Assembly: GCA_023382595.1 (NCBI GenBank)
Contig: JAHDWB010000001.1
Span: 1,798,001 to 1,862,000 of the forward strand
Reading direction: 5' to 3'
Source of the DNA: Anaerolineales bacterium
Lineage (GTDB): Bacteria; Chloroflexota; Anaerolineae; Anaerolineales; Villigracilaceae
Length of the DNA stretch: 64,000 nt
The notes under the pieces were generated by a model, which was given only the letters and a program-made list of their open reading frames with translations, searched no databases and was not told the DNA's origin. Each line of letters begins with the position of its first letter. Positions within the stretch are counted from its first letter, which is position 1. Shown here one piece after another: positions 1-8,229 of this stretch. Made by a program: the position numbers and the translations under genes.

Positions 1-692
1 ACTTGGTCCGCCCCCGGCACAAGCGCGGCATCCCACGGCTGGGGATCGCTCATACGGTTCAACCTGCCGATTACCGAAATGCTTGACCTATCCCCCGCCT
101 GACGCTGCTCAAGCACATCCGCCTCATTGCCTAACATTTGAGCTGTCTCTGCTGTGACGACGATCTCCCCTCTGTGAGCGAGCGTCTCCGCCGCGTCGAC
201 TTTGTCCAGCAGTGAGCCCGCCAGCACATCGAATACCTGCACATCGGAGTCACCCACCTGAAAACGGCGTGCCAGCCCGCATGCCACCGCGGACTTGATC
301 GCCAATTCCGCGGTTCCGCTGTCTGGCAGGGAGACCACCGAAAATCCCTTCATGGCATTCTGCATGGCGAATGCGGCGCTGACAGCGCGATGCGAGGCGG
401 TCTTTTCGTCGCCGTCGAACCACGAGAGCAATGAATCCCCCCCACTAAGCACCACGCTGCCGTGGTAACGATGTATCTTTTCGATCAACACGCCATAGAG
501 GTTGTTTAGATGCCGCCCCAGTTCCTCCGCCCCGCGCTGAAATCCAAGCGCCGTCATCAGCGCTTCGGTCAATTTGGTGAACCCCGAAATATCCGTGACT
601 AACACAGCGCCGCGTACGGCTTCAGGCAGAACCTGTCCACTCGCCAGGGCATGGCGGCGGTCGATCGGTATATAAGCGCTGAACGGATCCAT
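1..692 (-). CDS. Class III adenylate/guanylate cyclase domain protein, N-terminal part (partial)
   Basis: The reading frame is open from the ATG at 692 to the left edge (about 230 codons), and the C-terminus lies outside the window. The start is supported by GAGGAG eight bases upstream. Residues about 28-45 read VLVTDISGFTKLTEAL, the first metal-binding Asp region of class III nucleotidyl cyclases. A second metal motif, SGGDSLLSWF, follows about 50 residues later. This makes it a candidate cAMP/cGMP-forming domain. Chloroflexota proteins of this type often continue into an AAA ATPase and TPR region, which cannot be seen here. Whether the substrate is ATP or GTP, and whether it is catalytic, is not decided by what is visible. 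Confidence 0.85.
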   Translation of the reverse strand, partial: MDPFSAYIPIDRRHALASGQVLPEAVRGAVLVTDISGFTKLTEALMTALGFQRGAEELGRHLNNLYGVLIEKIHRYHGSVVLSGGDSLLSWFDGDEKTASHRAVSAAFAMQNAMKGFSVVSLPDSGTAELAIKSAVACGLARRFQVGDSDVQVFDVLAGSLLDKVDAAETLAHRGEIVVTAETAQMLGNEADVLEQRQAGDRSSISVIGRLNRMSDPQPWDAALVPGADQ

Positions 693-730
693 CGCGGCTC
701 TCCTCGAGCGGGTTGATACAGATAAGCAGG

Positions 731-759
731 TTGAATTTTAATCGATATATCTTGATAAT
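731..759 (+). promoter_or_regulatory. Sigma70-type promoter of the HD-domain gene
   Basis: A TTGAAT box at 731-736 is followed after 17 bases by GATAAT at 754-759. The expected transcription start near 766 would leave a leader of only about 12 bases before the ATG at 778. No clear Shine-Dalgarno sequence precedes that ATG, so translation may be nearly leaderless. Confidence 0.6.
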
Positions 760-777
760 CTATGGCAAAATAATCCC

Positions 778-1431
778 ATGAACCAAAACGACATCATCCA
801 AAGAACAGTGGAATACATCAAACAGGAATTTTCTGACGATTCATCGGGGCACGACTGGTGGCATATCTACCGTATGTGGAAGACCTCCATTGCCATTTGC
901 GAGCAGGAAAAAGCGGATGCCTTCATTGTGCAGCTTGCGGCTTTGCTCCATGATCTCGACGATTGGAAATTCAATGAATCCGACGACGAGACTCCGCTTC
1001 GCGCCAAAGCTTGGCTCGAATCCTGCGGTGTGGACTCAGCCACCACCCAAGCCGTGTGCAACATCATCATGCGCATCTCCTATAAAGGCGCAGGCGTCGC
1101 GAACAAAATGGACTCGCTCGAAGGTTTCATCGTCCAGGATGCTGACCGTCTTGATGCCATCGGCGCCATTGGCATTGGGCGCGCCTTTGCCTATGGCGGC
1201 TACAAGAACCGCCCGCTTTATGATCCCGACTCTCCACCCACCATGCATGCCAGTTTTGAAGAATATAAAAACAGCAAAAGCGCCACCATCAACCACTTCT
1301 ACGAAAAACTGCTTTTACTCAAAGACAGGATGAACACCCCCGCCGCCAAACGCATTGCCGAACAGCGGCACGATGTGATGGTGAGATTCCTCGATCAGTT
1401 CATGAAGGAATGGGACGGATTGGACGGGTAG
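778..1431 (+). CDS. HD-domain phosphohydrolase
   Basis: This is a 217-aa soluble protein of the HD superfamily, metal-dependent phosphohydrolases of the YedJ/uncharacterised HD type. Visible metal ligands are His25/His29 (GHDWWH), the His58-Asp59 doublet (LLHD) and a later Asp in VQDADRLDAIGAIG. The full-length HD fold appears present and no extra domain is seen. The substrate is unknown; relatives act on nucleotides and other phosphoesters. It is a single gene between a cyclase gene and a convergent membrane-protein gene whose stop lies 6 bases away. A well-spaced promoter (731-759) sits directly upstream. Confidence 0.85.
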   Translation: MNQNDIIQRTVEYIKQEFSDDSSGHDWWHIYRMWKTSIAICEQEKADAFIVQLAALLHDLDDWKFNESDDETPLRAKAWLESCGVDSATTQAVCNIIMRISYKGAGVANKMDSLEGFIVQDADRLDAIGAIGIGRAFAYGGYKNRPLYDPDSPPTMHASFEEYKNSKSATINHFYEKLLLLKDRMNTPAAKRIAEQRHDVMVRFLDQFMKEWDGLDG

Positions 1432-1437
1432 CCCAGA

Positions 1438-2982
1438 TCACTTTTTCAGTTCGAACACCAATGCTCGTTCTGACCTGTGTATAAGTTCGTGCGAAGTTGA
1501 CCCCTGCGCAGATTCGCCCAAGCTTTCCAATGAACTTGCCAACCCGCTTCTATGCCCTTCGCGTGGGATCATTACGATCAAGTAATCGTAGTCGACATCG
1601 TTCTCTGCGACCCATTCATCCACGCAGGCGATATCTGCGCAATGCTGGAACAATGTTAATTGTTCATGCCAGGGGAAGAAGTTCTCCGCAAGAGTCCACT
1701 CCAGACCTTGCAAAGTGGTCGTACTCTTCCGCCCTGTCAACGCAGGGAACCATTCCTGCAATGGATCGGTCATTGAAAACTCCCGCCCTGTTGCCAGAAG
1801 AAACGTCGCGCTTTCAGTCGCGTTTTCATTCACCCATGCGATCATCTCCAACTCACCCGCCTTCAAACTCGTATTGACCAGTTGAAAATCAAAGATGACG
1901 GCGGTCATGACGAAGTAAATAACCAGCCCCATCCATAGGATCTGAACCCTGCGCCTCGTAAACAGGACTTCAGCCTGTTCGCTGACCATTCGGCTGATCC
2001 ACGCTGAAAATTTGACCAGCCCCATCCCTGCCAGCATGGCAAGTGATAATAATGCGATCCCCTCGCCTCCGCGCGGATCGATTAACAGAGCCAACAAAGC
2101 CCATGCAAACAAGAAATAACTTTTTTGCCTGAGCGTCAGGAAAATTCCAATGAGTGCCAGAAGAAGTATGGGCAGAAAAAGAATATCACCCAATCCGTCG
2201 AATTTCAGGATACCGAGGTAGGACTCCAATGTTCGCTGGCTGGTTTGCCCCGCGGAAATGAACGGCTCGATACCATGACGCGCAAGTACCGTCCCCCACC
2301 ACGGGGAACTAAGCAATGCCACCCCAAGACCGGTGAAAAATGCAGGGATGAATCCACGTTTGTTCAACCCGAAGAATAGGAACAGCAGAAAGCCGCCCAG
2401 CGCCGCATGTAACGCCGTCTGCGGATGGCTGATTACCGTGCCTACGCCGAATAGGATGGTGAGAAAAAGATGGCTGCGCTTGGGGTTTCTAAAGAGCAGG
2501 ACCGTTTGCCACAACATCAATAGTAAAAATAACATGCCAAAGGCGCGGGGGATACCTCCACCCATGATCTGCCAGACGAAGGCGCGCGGTGAAAGCGCGT
2601 AGATCAACGTTGCCAGTGATGCGGACGTGCGCGAGTTGATAATCTCTTTGGCGAAATGATAAAAGGCGAGGATGGAGAGAGAGTTGATAACAGCCGGAAG
2701 GTAGAGAAAGATAGCTAGATCAGAATCAGGGACGAGCGCGGAAAGAAGCGCGGCAATGTAAAATCCGAAGGGAGGATAGGCGAAGGGGATGTCCGCATGG
2801 TTGTAGGTCGTAAAGTATGGGAGCGCGTATCCGTTCGCTTTAAGGTCCTGCGCCATCGTGAAGAACATGCCGCCATCGTTGAGGGGGAAGCCGTTGGCGA
2901 TGGCGGGATAAAACCGTACGACGATGCCGAATAGGATGGCGGTAAAAAGCAACAGGGCTGGGAGGTCGAGTTTGCGGCTCAT
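1438..2982 (-). CDS. GT-C-like polytopic membrane protein, probable glycosyltransferase
   Basis: This 514-aa protein has many hydrophobic segments along residues 1-350, with further segments around 290-375, and a soluble C-terminal part from about 390. Residues 33-40 (PLNDGGMF) place an Asp in the first extracytoplasmic loop after the first membrane segment. That is the position of the catalytic Asp in GT-C glycosyltransferases that use polyprenyl-phosphate sugars. AYPPFGFY follows in the same loop. Family membership is inferred from topology and this loop only; the acceptor is unknown. A TATAAT (2989-2994, minus strand) lies only about 7 bases before the ATG, suggesting a leaderless or near-leaderless mRNA. 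It is transcribed divergently from the pheST leader. Confidence 0.6.
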   Translation of the reverse strand: MSRKLDLPALLLFTAILFGIVVRFYPAIANGFPLNDGGMFFTMAQDLKANGYALPYFTTYNHADIPFAYPPFGFYIAALLSALVPDSDLAIFLYLPAVINSLSILAFYHFAKEIINSRTSASLATLIYALSPRAFVWQIMGGGIPRAFGMLFLLLMLWQTVLLFRNPKRSHLFLTILFGVGTVISHPQTALHAALGGFLLFLFFGLNKRGFIPAFFTGLGVALLSSPWWGTVLARHGIEPFISAGQTSQRTLESYLGILKFDGLGDILFLPILLLALIGIFLTLRQKSYFLFAWALLALLIDPRGGEGIALLSLAMLAGMGLVKFSAWISRMVSEQAEVLFTRRRVQILWMGLVIYFVMTAVIFDFQLVNTSLKAGELEMIAWVNENATESATFLLATGREFSMTDPLQEWFPALTGRKSTTTLQGLEWTLAENFFPWHEQLTLFQHCADIACVDEWVAENDVDYDYLIVMIPREGHRSGLASSLESLGESAQGSTSHELIHRSERALVFELKK

Positions 2983-2997
2983 GCGCAGATTATAGCC

Positions 2998-3025
2998 TTG
3001 ACATGAGGCGGATTTTGCAGATAAT
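2998..3025 (+). promoter_or_regulatory. Promoter of the T-box/pheST transcript
   Basis: A perfect TTGACA (2998-3003) is separated by 16 bases from GATAAT (3020-3025). The predicted start near 3032 is just upstream of the first T-box stem. The spacer overlaps the upstream region of the divergent gene ending at 2982. Confidence 0.7.
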
Positions 3026-3044
3026 TACAACCAATCAAAAAAAG

Positions 3045-3344
3045 GCAGTGACAGAGGAAAGTAGGCTGGCGGAAGCCGTCAGAGATGTGCAAGGCAAGCG
3101 GTGAAATTGCACTCGCCCGAAACCAGTTGAAGTTCCCTCTCGAGCCGTCCGTGTGAAGAGCGTGTCAGGTGTCAAGTTCCATGTGCCATGTTTTGTAGTG
3201 CGGAACGCAATCCCGGCGTTATGTGGGATGTCGATACTCGAAGTTCGAATGTCAGACATAAAGTGGTCGCAAGCCTCAAACGACAGGCGCGACAATTTGG
3301 GTGGTACCGCGGGAACTTGCTCCCGTCCCATTGTGGACGGGAGT
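3045..3344 (+). promoter_or_regulatory. T-box riboswitch, probably tRNA-Phe specific
   Basis: T-box leaders bind uncharged tRNA and switch a terminator to an antiterminator. Stem I runs from about 3045 to 3140, with AGAGGAA at its 5' base and TTCCCTCT at its 3' base. A candidate specifier TTC (Phe) is at 3133-3135. A stem III hairpin lies at 3266-3293 (GTCGC/GCGAC and GCCT/AGGC). The conserved T-box GGGTGGTACCGCGGG is at about 3299-3313. The terminator stem CTCCCGTCC (3320-3328) pairs with GGACGGGAG (3335-3343) and is followed by a T tract. The downstream genes encode phenylalanyl-tRNA synthetase, matching the specifier. The linker (about 3150-3265) contains repeat-like sequence. Confidence 0.92.
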
Positions 3345-3356
3345 TTTTTATTTTTT
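3320..3356 (+). terminator. Regulated terminator of the T-box leader
   Basis: Nine perfect base pairs (3320-3328 with 3335-3343) and a 6-base loop are followed by TTTTTTATTTTTT. Its 5' arm overlaps the sequence that would pair with the T-box bulge in the antiterminator, as expected for transcription attenuation. Confidence 0.9.
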
Positions 3357-3414
3357 GGACAATGGACCGCGGACGATGGACAACGGTCAATCGGCTATCG
3401 TCAACGGTCAGAAA
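3357..3414. repeat. GGAC-rich dispersed repeat in the pheST 5' UTR
   Basis: The stretch between the T-box terminator and the pheS ribosome-binding site is made of GGAC/ATGGAC units and two GGTCA copies around a central inverted segment. A related pattern occurs on the minus strand at about 63526-63556, inside a coding region. No gene is seen here. The frame is open but encodes only a low-complexity peptide that does not belong to pheS. Confidence 0.5.
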
Positions 3415-3426
3415 TTGGAGGCATGT

Positions 3427-4485
3427 ATGCAGGAGAAATTGAACGAAATCGAAAAAGCCGCATTGGATGCGCTTGCCGGTGTGGTTGATCCCGCCGCTCT
3501 TGAAGCGTGGCGGGTGACGCATCTCGGACGCAGCTCTGAATTGATGATGGTCTTTTCGGGGTTGGGAAAACTCTCGAAAGAGGAACGCCCCGTTGTCGGT
3601 CAGGCGGCGAATCGCGTCAAAGTGGCGCTGGAGTCCGCGCTGGAGGAGAGATCCAAAGATGTCAAACAAGCCGCTTTGGAAAAATCCCTTGCCGGAGAAA
3701 AACTGGATGTGACCCTGCCCGGACGCGGCAGGCATATCGGACGGCTGCATCCTTCCACGCAACAGTTGAGGCGCGTGCTGGCGATCCTTGCGGAAATGGG
3801 GTTTCAGGTGTACACCTCGCGCGAGGTGGAAACGGATGAGATAAATTTCCAGTTTCTCAACTTCCCGCTGCATCACCCCGCACGTGAGATGCAGGATACG
3901 TTTTTCGTGGAGGCGGAGGGACGCGGCGATAACCCGATCCTGATGCGGACGCACACGTCGCCGGGGCAGATCCGCGCGATGCGCGAGTTTGCCGCGACGG
4001 ACCCGCAGAATCCGCCGCCGATCCGCATCGCCCTACCCGGAATGTGTTTCCGTTATGAGCAGATCACGGCTCGCTCGGAGATTCAATTCAACCAGGTGGA
4101 AGGTCTCGCGGTTGGAAAGAACATCACCTTCGCGGATCTGAAAGGCACGCTGACCGACTTCGTCCGTCGTATGTTTGGCGAGCATGCCAGGTTGCGTTTC
4201 CGCGCTTCGTACTTTCCGTTCACCGAGCCGAGCGCCGAAGTGGACGTGGAATGTTTCGTGTGCGGCGGCGCGGGATGCGCGGTCTGCAAGAATTCGGGCT
4301 GGCTGGAGATCCTCGGCTGCGGCATGGTGCATCCCAATGTGTTGATGGCTGGCGGCTACGACCCGAAGGTCTACACGGGCTATGCCTGGGGTATGGGACC
4401 CGAACGACAGTTGATGCTGAGGAACAAAGTCCACGACATCCGTTACTTCTGGGGTAACGATGTGCGGTTCCTTGGGCAGTTCTAG
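3427..4485 (+). CDS. pheS: Phenylalanine--tRNA ligase alpha subunit
   Basis: PheS is the catalytic subunit of the alpha2-beta2 enzyme that charges tRNA-Phe. The chosen ATG (352 aa) has TTGGAGG just upstream and matches the family N-terminus MQEKLNEIEKAAL. The open frame reaches back to 3301, but that part is T-box and repeat sequence. Class II synthetase motifs are visible: LMRTHTSPGQIRAM (motif 2 entry), FRYEQITARSEIQFNQVEG, and GMGPERQLMLRNKVHDIRYF (motif 3). A cysteine-rich insert, CFVCGGAGCAVCKNSGW, around residues 276-293 looks like a zinc-binding knuckle and occurs in a subset of bacterial PheS. Expression is predicted to respond to uncharged tRNA-Phe through the leader. Confidence 0.97.
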   Translation: MQEKLNEIEKAALDALAGVVDPAALEAWRVTHLGRSSELMMVFSGLGKLSKEERPVVGQAANRVKVALESALEERSKDVKQAALEKSLAGEKLDVTLPGRGRHIGRLHPSTQQLRRVLAILAEMGFQVYTSREVETDEINFQFLNFPLHHPAREMQDTFFVEAEGRGDNPILMRTHTSPGQIRAMREFAATDPQNPPPIRIALPGMCFRYEQITARSEIQFNQVEGLAVGKNITFADLKGTLTDFVRRMFGEHARLRFRASYFPFTEPSAEVDVECFVCGGAGCAVCKNSGWLEILGCGMVHPNVLMAGGYDPKVYTGYAWGMGPERQLMLRNKVHDIRYFWGNDVRFLGQF

Positions 4486-4492
4486 TTTTTTT

Positions 4493-4572
4493 TACCACGA
4501 AGAGCACAAAGGACGCAAAGAAGATGAAAGAAGAAAGAATCTTGGCGGGCTTGGCGTGCTTAGCGGTCGAAT
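4493..4572. repeat. Dispersed intergenic repeat (CACAAAGG/CGCAAAG type)
   Basis: Between pheS and pheT lies TTACCACGAAGAGCACAAAG followed by GGACGCAAAG and, after a purine-rich spacer, CTTGGCGGGCTTGGCGTGCT then TAGCGGTC. The arms resemble a widespread class of dispersed bacterial repeats. Similar ACAAAG-containing elements recur at 41661-41695 and 48999-49073. It separates two genes of one operon without an obvious terminator. Confidence 0.55.
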
Positions 4573-4586
4573 AAAGGATGTGACTT

Positions 4587-7109
4587 ATGAAAATACCTCT
4601 CTCATGGTTGAAAGATTTCATTGACCTCGATGGATTGTCCGTCGAAGATATTGCACGCAAACTGACCCTCGCCGGGCTGGAAGTGGACGAGATCCTGTAT
4701 GTCGGTCTGCCCATGCCGGTCTATAAGGAAGGCGAAAAGCACGATTTCAAGACTAACGGCATCACATGGGACCGCGAGAAGATCGTCGTGGGTGAAATCC
4801 GCGAAGTAAAGCCGCATCCCAACGCGGACAAGTTGACCCTGCTCGACCTGTACGACGGTCAGCAGGATCAGGTCGTGTTGACCGGCGCGCCGAACATCTT
4901 CCATCTCAAAGGCACGGGGAAGCTGGACAAGCCCATCAAGGTGGCGTACGCAAAAGAAGGCTCGACCCTCTATGACGGTCATGCCGATGGGCAGGTGCTG
5001 ATGACACTCAAACGCGCCAAGATCCGCGGCGTGGAGTCGTACTCGATGGCTTGCTCCGAAAAGGAACTCGGCATTTCTGAAGAGCACGAAGGTATCATCA
5101 TCTTCGATGACGACGCACCAGTCGGTATGCCGCTCGTGGATTACATGGGCGACGCCGTGTTGGACATTTCCATCCTGCCGAACATGGCTCGCAATGCAAA
5201 TGTTGTCGGGATTGCGAGGGAACTGGCGGCAATGCTTGGACGTGAACTGAAGAAGCCCGAAACCAAACTGAACATCAGCGGACAATCCGTGCAGGAACTG
5301 GCGGAGATCGAAATCACCAATCCCGAACTCAATCCGCGCTTCGTCCTCGGCTTGATCCGCGATGTCGAAATCAAGCCCAGCCCGTATCAGATCCAGCGCA
5401 GGCTGAGGCTGGCAGGTATCCGCCCGATCAACAACGTGGTGGATGCGACCAACTACGCCATGCTCGAACTCGGCGAACCGCTCCACGCCTTTGATTACGA
5501 TGTGCTGAAAAAACGCGCGGGCGACAAGAAGGTAAGAATCATCACCCGCACTGCAAAAGACGGCGAAAAACTCACTACGCTCGATGACGTTGAGCGCACG
5601 CTCACCTCGTCGAATGTGCTGGTTTGTGACGAAAAAGGCTCGCTCTCCATTGCAGGTGTGATGGGCGGAGCGGAATCCGAAGTGACCGACTCTACCAAGA
5701 ACATCCTGCTTGAAGGCGCGGCGTGGAACTTCATCAACATCCGCCGCACCGCAAAACAGCACGGACTTCCCTCCGAAGCCTCGTTCCGCTTCTCACGCGG
5801 CGTGCATCCTGCATTGGCGGAACACGGCGTCAAACTCGGCTTGAAATACATGGCAGAATGGTCTGGCGGCGCGGTCGCCCCCGACCTCGTGGACGCGTAT
5901 CCGCTTCCACCGAAGGATGCGGTGGTGGAAATCACCGCGGACGATATCAAACGCTGGCTCGGCATCGACCTCACGCTCGAACAAACCGCCGACCTGCTTT
6001 CGCGTCTTGAATTCAAATGCGAAGTGAAAGGCGATAAATTACAGGTCACTGCTCCGCCGCATCGCATGGACATCGGCGAAGGCATCGTCGGCGTAGCAGA
6101 CGTGCTCGAAGAAGTCGCCCGCAGTTACGGCTACGACAACATCCCGACCACCACCATGGCAGACCCGCTCCCGCCGCAGGTTGGCAATCCGCTGCACGAG
6201 TGGGAGGAGCATCTCCGTGACCTGCTCGTCGCGCTCGGCTTGCAGGAAGTCGTCACCTATCGCATGACCTCGGTCGAAAAAGAAGCGCGCATCGCCAAAC
6301 ATGACGACTACGTCCGCATCGCCAACCCCACCACGCCCGACAAAAACGTCCTGCGCCGCAGCCTCATCGCCTCCGTGCTCGACACGCTCGAGAAAAACAT
6401 CCGCTACAGCCAAGCCTTCTCCTTCTTCGAGATCGGACCCATCTTCGAACCTGTAAAAAATGATTTACCCAACGAGCCGCGCAAACTCGCCATCGTGATG
6501 ACGGGACTCCGTGAAGCGACTGCCTGGGATGTAAAGGAATCTCCGCAGATGGACTTCTTCGATTTGAAGGGACGCCTCGAACTCATGTTGAGCGGGTTGC
6601 GCCTCACAGACATTTCCTACACTGCGGCGGATACCTACTCCCACCTGCACCCGGGCAAAGCCGCCGAAGTCAAAGCGCATGGACAGGTCATCGGCGTGTT
6701 CGGCGAACTGCATCCGCTGGTGAAAGACCAGTACGAGTTGGGCGATTCCCCTGTCCTCGTCGCTGAATTCGACCTCGACCTGATGCGCAGCCTCGAACCG
6801 ACATACGGCATCAAGACGATCCCTGAGACGCCGCCCATGTACGAAGACATTGCCGTCATCGTGGATGAATCAGTGTTGGCTGAAACCATCGAAGCATTGA
6901 TCAGGCAAACAGGAGGACGAAGCGTGACCGATGTCCGCTTGTTCGATCTGTATCGCGATGAAAAGATCGGCGCGGGAAAAAAGTCACTGGCGTACGCCTT
7001 GACCTATCAAGCGGAAGGCAAGACCATGACCGACGCCGAAGCCGCCGCCATCCGCAAGAAGATCGTCAAACGGTTGGAGCACGAAGTCGGCGCGAAACTG
7101 CGCAGTTGA
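4587..7109 (+). CDS. pheT: Phenylalanine--tRNA ligase beta subunit
   Basis: PheT is the 840-aa beta subunit, of typical bacterial length, that binds tRNA and carries the editing site. The N-terminal segment MKIPLSWLKDFIDLDGLSVE is followed by an OB-type tRNA-binding domain (about residues 65-200, GEIREVKPHPNADKL), the B3/B4 editing domain (RPINNVVDATNYAMLELG and HAFDYD near residue 300), the B5 domain (from about 445), the catalytic-like core (about 530-700) and a C-terminal ferredoxin-fold anticodon-binding domain ending KRLEHEVGAKLRS. It lies 101 bases after pheS with a repeat between and is presumably co-transcribed under T-box control. No frameshift was noticed. Confidence 0.97.
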   Translation: MKIPLSWLKDFIDLDGLSVEDIARKLTLAGLEVDEILYVGLPMPVYKEGEKHDFKTNGITWDREKIVVGEIREVKPHPNADKLTLLDLYDGQQDQVVLTGAPNIFHLKGTGKLDKPIKVAYAKEGSTLYDGHADGQVLMTLKRAKIRGVESYSMACSEKELGISEEHEGIIIFDDDAPVGMPLVDYMGDAVLDISILPNMARNANVVGIARELAAMLGRELKKPETKLNISGQSVQELAEIEITNPELNPRFVLGLIRDVEIKPSPYQIQRRLRLAGIRPINNVVDATNYAMLELGEPLHAFDYDVLKKRAGDKKVRIITRTAKDGEKLTTLDDVERTLTSSNVLVCDEKGSLSIAGVMGGAESEVTDSTKNILLEGAAWNFINIRRTAKQHGLPSEASFRFSRGVHPALAEHGVKLGLKYMAEWSGGAVAPDLVDAYPLPPKDAVVEITADDIKRWLGIDLTLEQTADLLSRLEFKCEVKGDKLQVTAPPHRMDIGEGIVGVADVLEEVARSYGYDNIPTTTMADPLPPQVGNPLHEWEEHLRDLLVALGLQEVVTYRMTSVEKEARIAKHDDYVRIANPTTPDKNVLRRSLIASVLDTLEKNIRYSQAFSFFEIGPIFEPVKNDLPNEPRKLAIVMTGLREATAWDVKESPQMDFFDLKGRLELMLSGLRLTDISYTAADTYSHLHPGKAAEVKAHGQVIGVFGELHPLVKDQYELGDSPVLVAEFDLDLMRSLEPTYGIKTIPETPPMYEDIAVIVDESVLAETIEALIRQTGGRSVTDVRLFDLYRDEKIGAGKKSLAYALTYQAEGKTMTDAEAAAIRKKIVKRLEHEVGAKLRS

Positions 7110-7110
7110 T

Positions 7111-7139
7111 GGTCGAGTAGCCGAAGGCATATCGAGACC
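7111..7139. repeat. Short dispersed repeat (GGTCGAGTAG...ATCGAGACC)
   Basis: GGTCGAGTAGCCGAAGGCAT followed by ATCGAGACC starts two bases after the pheT stop. The ends are imperfect inverted copies. This resembles a short element seen scattered in many bacterial genomes. It has no coding capacity. Confidence 0.5.
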
Positions 7140-7146
7140 TAGTACC

Positions 7147-7186
7147 AACGGGATGCGGGATTTTCTTGCATCCCGTTTTTGTTTTT
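7147..7186 (+). terminator. Rho-independent terminator of pheST
   Basis: AACGGGATGC (7147-7156) pairs perfectly with GCATCCCGTT (7168-7177) around an 11-base loop and is followed by TTT G TTTTTT. Confidence 0.9.
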
Positions 7187-7227
7187 TGTATACTTGAACA
7201 AATTATTCGATTCAAAAGGAGAGAAGA

Positions 7228-7524
7228 ATGGATAACAAAACAAAAGGCATTATTGCCACCGTCGCCGCCGTGTTGTTGTGCGGATGCCCGGGCTTGTTTT
7301 TGTGTTTCTTTGGTTCCACAATGGCTATGGCTGGCATGACGCCGGGTGCAGACATTGACGTGTTTGGCAGTAATGATCCCGCTGCTGCAACGACCATGGG
7401 ATTTGTATTTTTGTGTTTATCCTTGCTTTTTATTGCAACTCCGTTTGGCGTCGGGTTTGCCATGTTCCGCAAGAAGCCGGAAGCCGTTCCTGTCAGCGAC
7501 GAGCCATTGCCGCCGACTTCGTAA
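7228..7524 (+). CDS. Small two-helix membrane protein, unknown function
   Basis: The 98-aa product has AAAGGAGAG just before its ATG. It shows two hydrophobic segments, about residues 8-35 and 57-80. The first is cysteine-rich (LLCGCPGLFLCFFGS). A short polar tail rich in Pro and Glu follows (RKKPEAVPVSDEPLPPTS). It could be a small membrane subunit or a general DUF-type protein, and no family was recognised. It is a single gene between the pheST terminator and its own strong bidirectional terminator. Confidence 0.7.
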   Translation: MDNKTKGIIATVAAVLLCGCPGLFLCFFGSTMAMAGMTPGADIDVFGSNDPAAATTMGFVFLCLSLLFIATPFGVGFAMFRKKPEAVPVSDEPLPPTS

Positions 7525-7532
7525 ATGAATAA

Positions 7533-7565
7533 CAAAAATCCTCCGGCAAAACCGGAGGATTTTTG
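7533..7565. terminator. Bidirectional terminator
   Basis: CAAAAATCCTCCGG pairs with CCGGAGGATTTTTG around a CAAAA loop. T-runs on both strands let it serve the small membrane-protein gene (plus strand) and the lipoprotein pair (minus strand). Confidence 0.9.
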
Positions 7566-7567
7566 TT

Positions 7568-8215
7568 TTAGTTGACGATGATCGTCAGGTTCATGGAGCA
7601 GAAGGTGGTGCTGCCAACCCGGATGCGCCATGTTGTTGAGTATGACCCAGGATCGGATGGCGCCCGCATGCTCACCGTCAATTCGACGGATGCGCGCGGG
7701 GCGACGTTTACTTCAAAATCGTAGAGCGGCTGCCGGTGGATCCTTGAACCGCTGATGTACAGATAGTCCATGCTGTTGCGATCCCACTCCTTGACGCCGA
7801 CATTGACCACTTCCCATTTTGCGTCGAAGTTTGCGCCTCTTGCGATGATGCTGTTATTCTCCGGCGTTTGGGAGAAAACCTGACAGGCATAGTCTGCCGA
7901 GACGGGAACGATGGTCACCGGTGTGTTGGTGAAGGTGAGTGTGGGCAACAGGAAGATAAAGGTCGGGGTGGGCGTTTCCGTTGCGGTGTGGGTCGGACGC
8001 GGTGTGGATGTCGGTGTAGATGTGGGCGGCTGGACCAATCCGGTCTGGGTGGCTGCCGCATCCGCTGTTTGGACGATGGCGGTCTGCAGCGAGTTCGGAT
8101 CGAACGTGGGAAGAGGTTCAGGCGCAGAGGGAAGCGTTGGCAGGGCTGGAACACACGCGAGCATGAGTGCCAGCATTGCAAAGGTTGAAAACAGGATGCG
8201 TTTGCGCCGGATCAT
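7568..8215 (-). CDS. NBR1-Ig-like domain lipoprotein (copy 1)
   Basis: This 215-aa predicted lipoprotein has a signal peptide ending in the lipobox LMLAC, with Cys21 as the lipidated residue. A Pro/Thr-rich spacer (about residues 65-95, TPTSTPRPTHTATETPTPTF) leads to a C-terminal all-beta domain of about 105 residues. That domain reads GANFDAKWEVVNVGVKEWDR and later VELTVSMRAPSDPGSYSTTW, the pattern of the NBR1-like Ig domain found in bacterial exported proteins. A binding role at the cell surface is inferred; no catalytic residues are seen. It lies 14 bases after a paralogue with GAGGAA as ribosome-binding site, so the two form an operon. Confidence 0.8.
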   Translation of the reverse strand: MIRRKRILFSTFAMLALMLACVPALPTLPSAPEPLPTFDPNSLQTAIVQTADAAATQTGLVQPPTSTPTSTPRPTHTATETPTPTFIFLLPTLTFTNTPVTIVPVSADYACQVFSQTPENNSIIARGANFDAKWEVVNVGVKEWDRNSMDYLYISGSRIHRQPLYDFEVNVAPRASVELTVSMRAPSDPGSYSTTWRIRVGSTTFCSMNLTIIVN

Positions 8216-8229
8216 GATTCCTCAGCCTG

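Noticed and set aside
3301-3426. Upstream in-frame extension of pheS
   Set aside because: It covers the T-box and a repeat; the family N-terminus and ribosome-binding site point to 3427.
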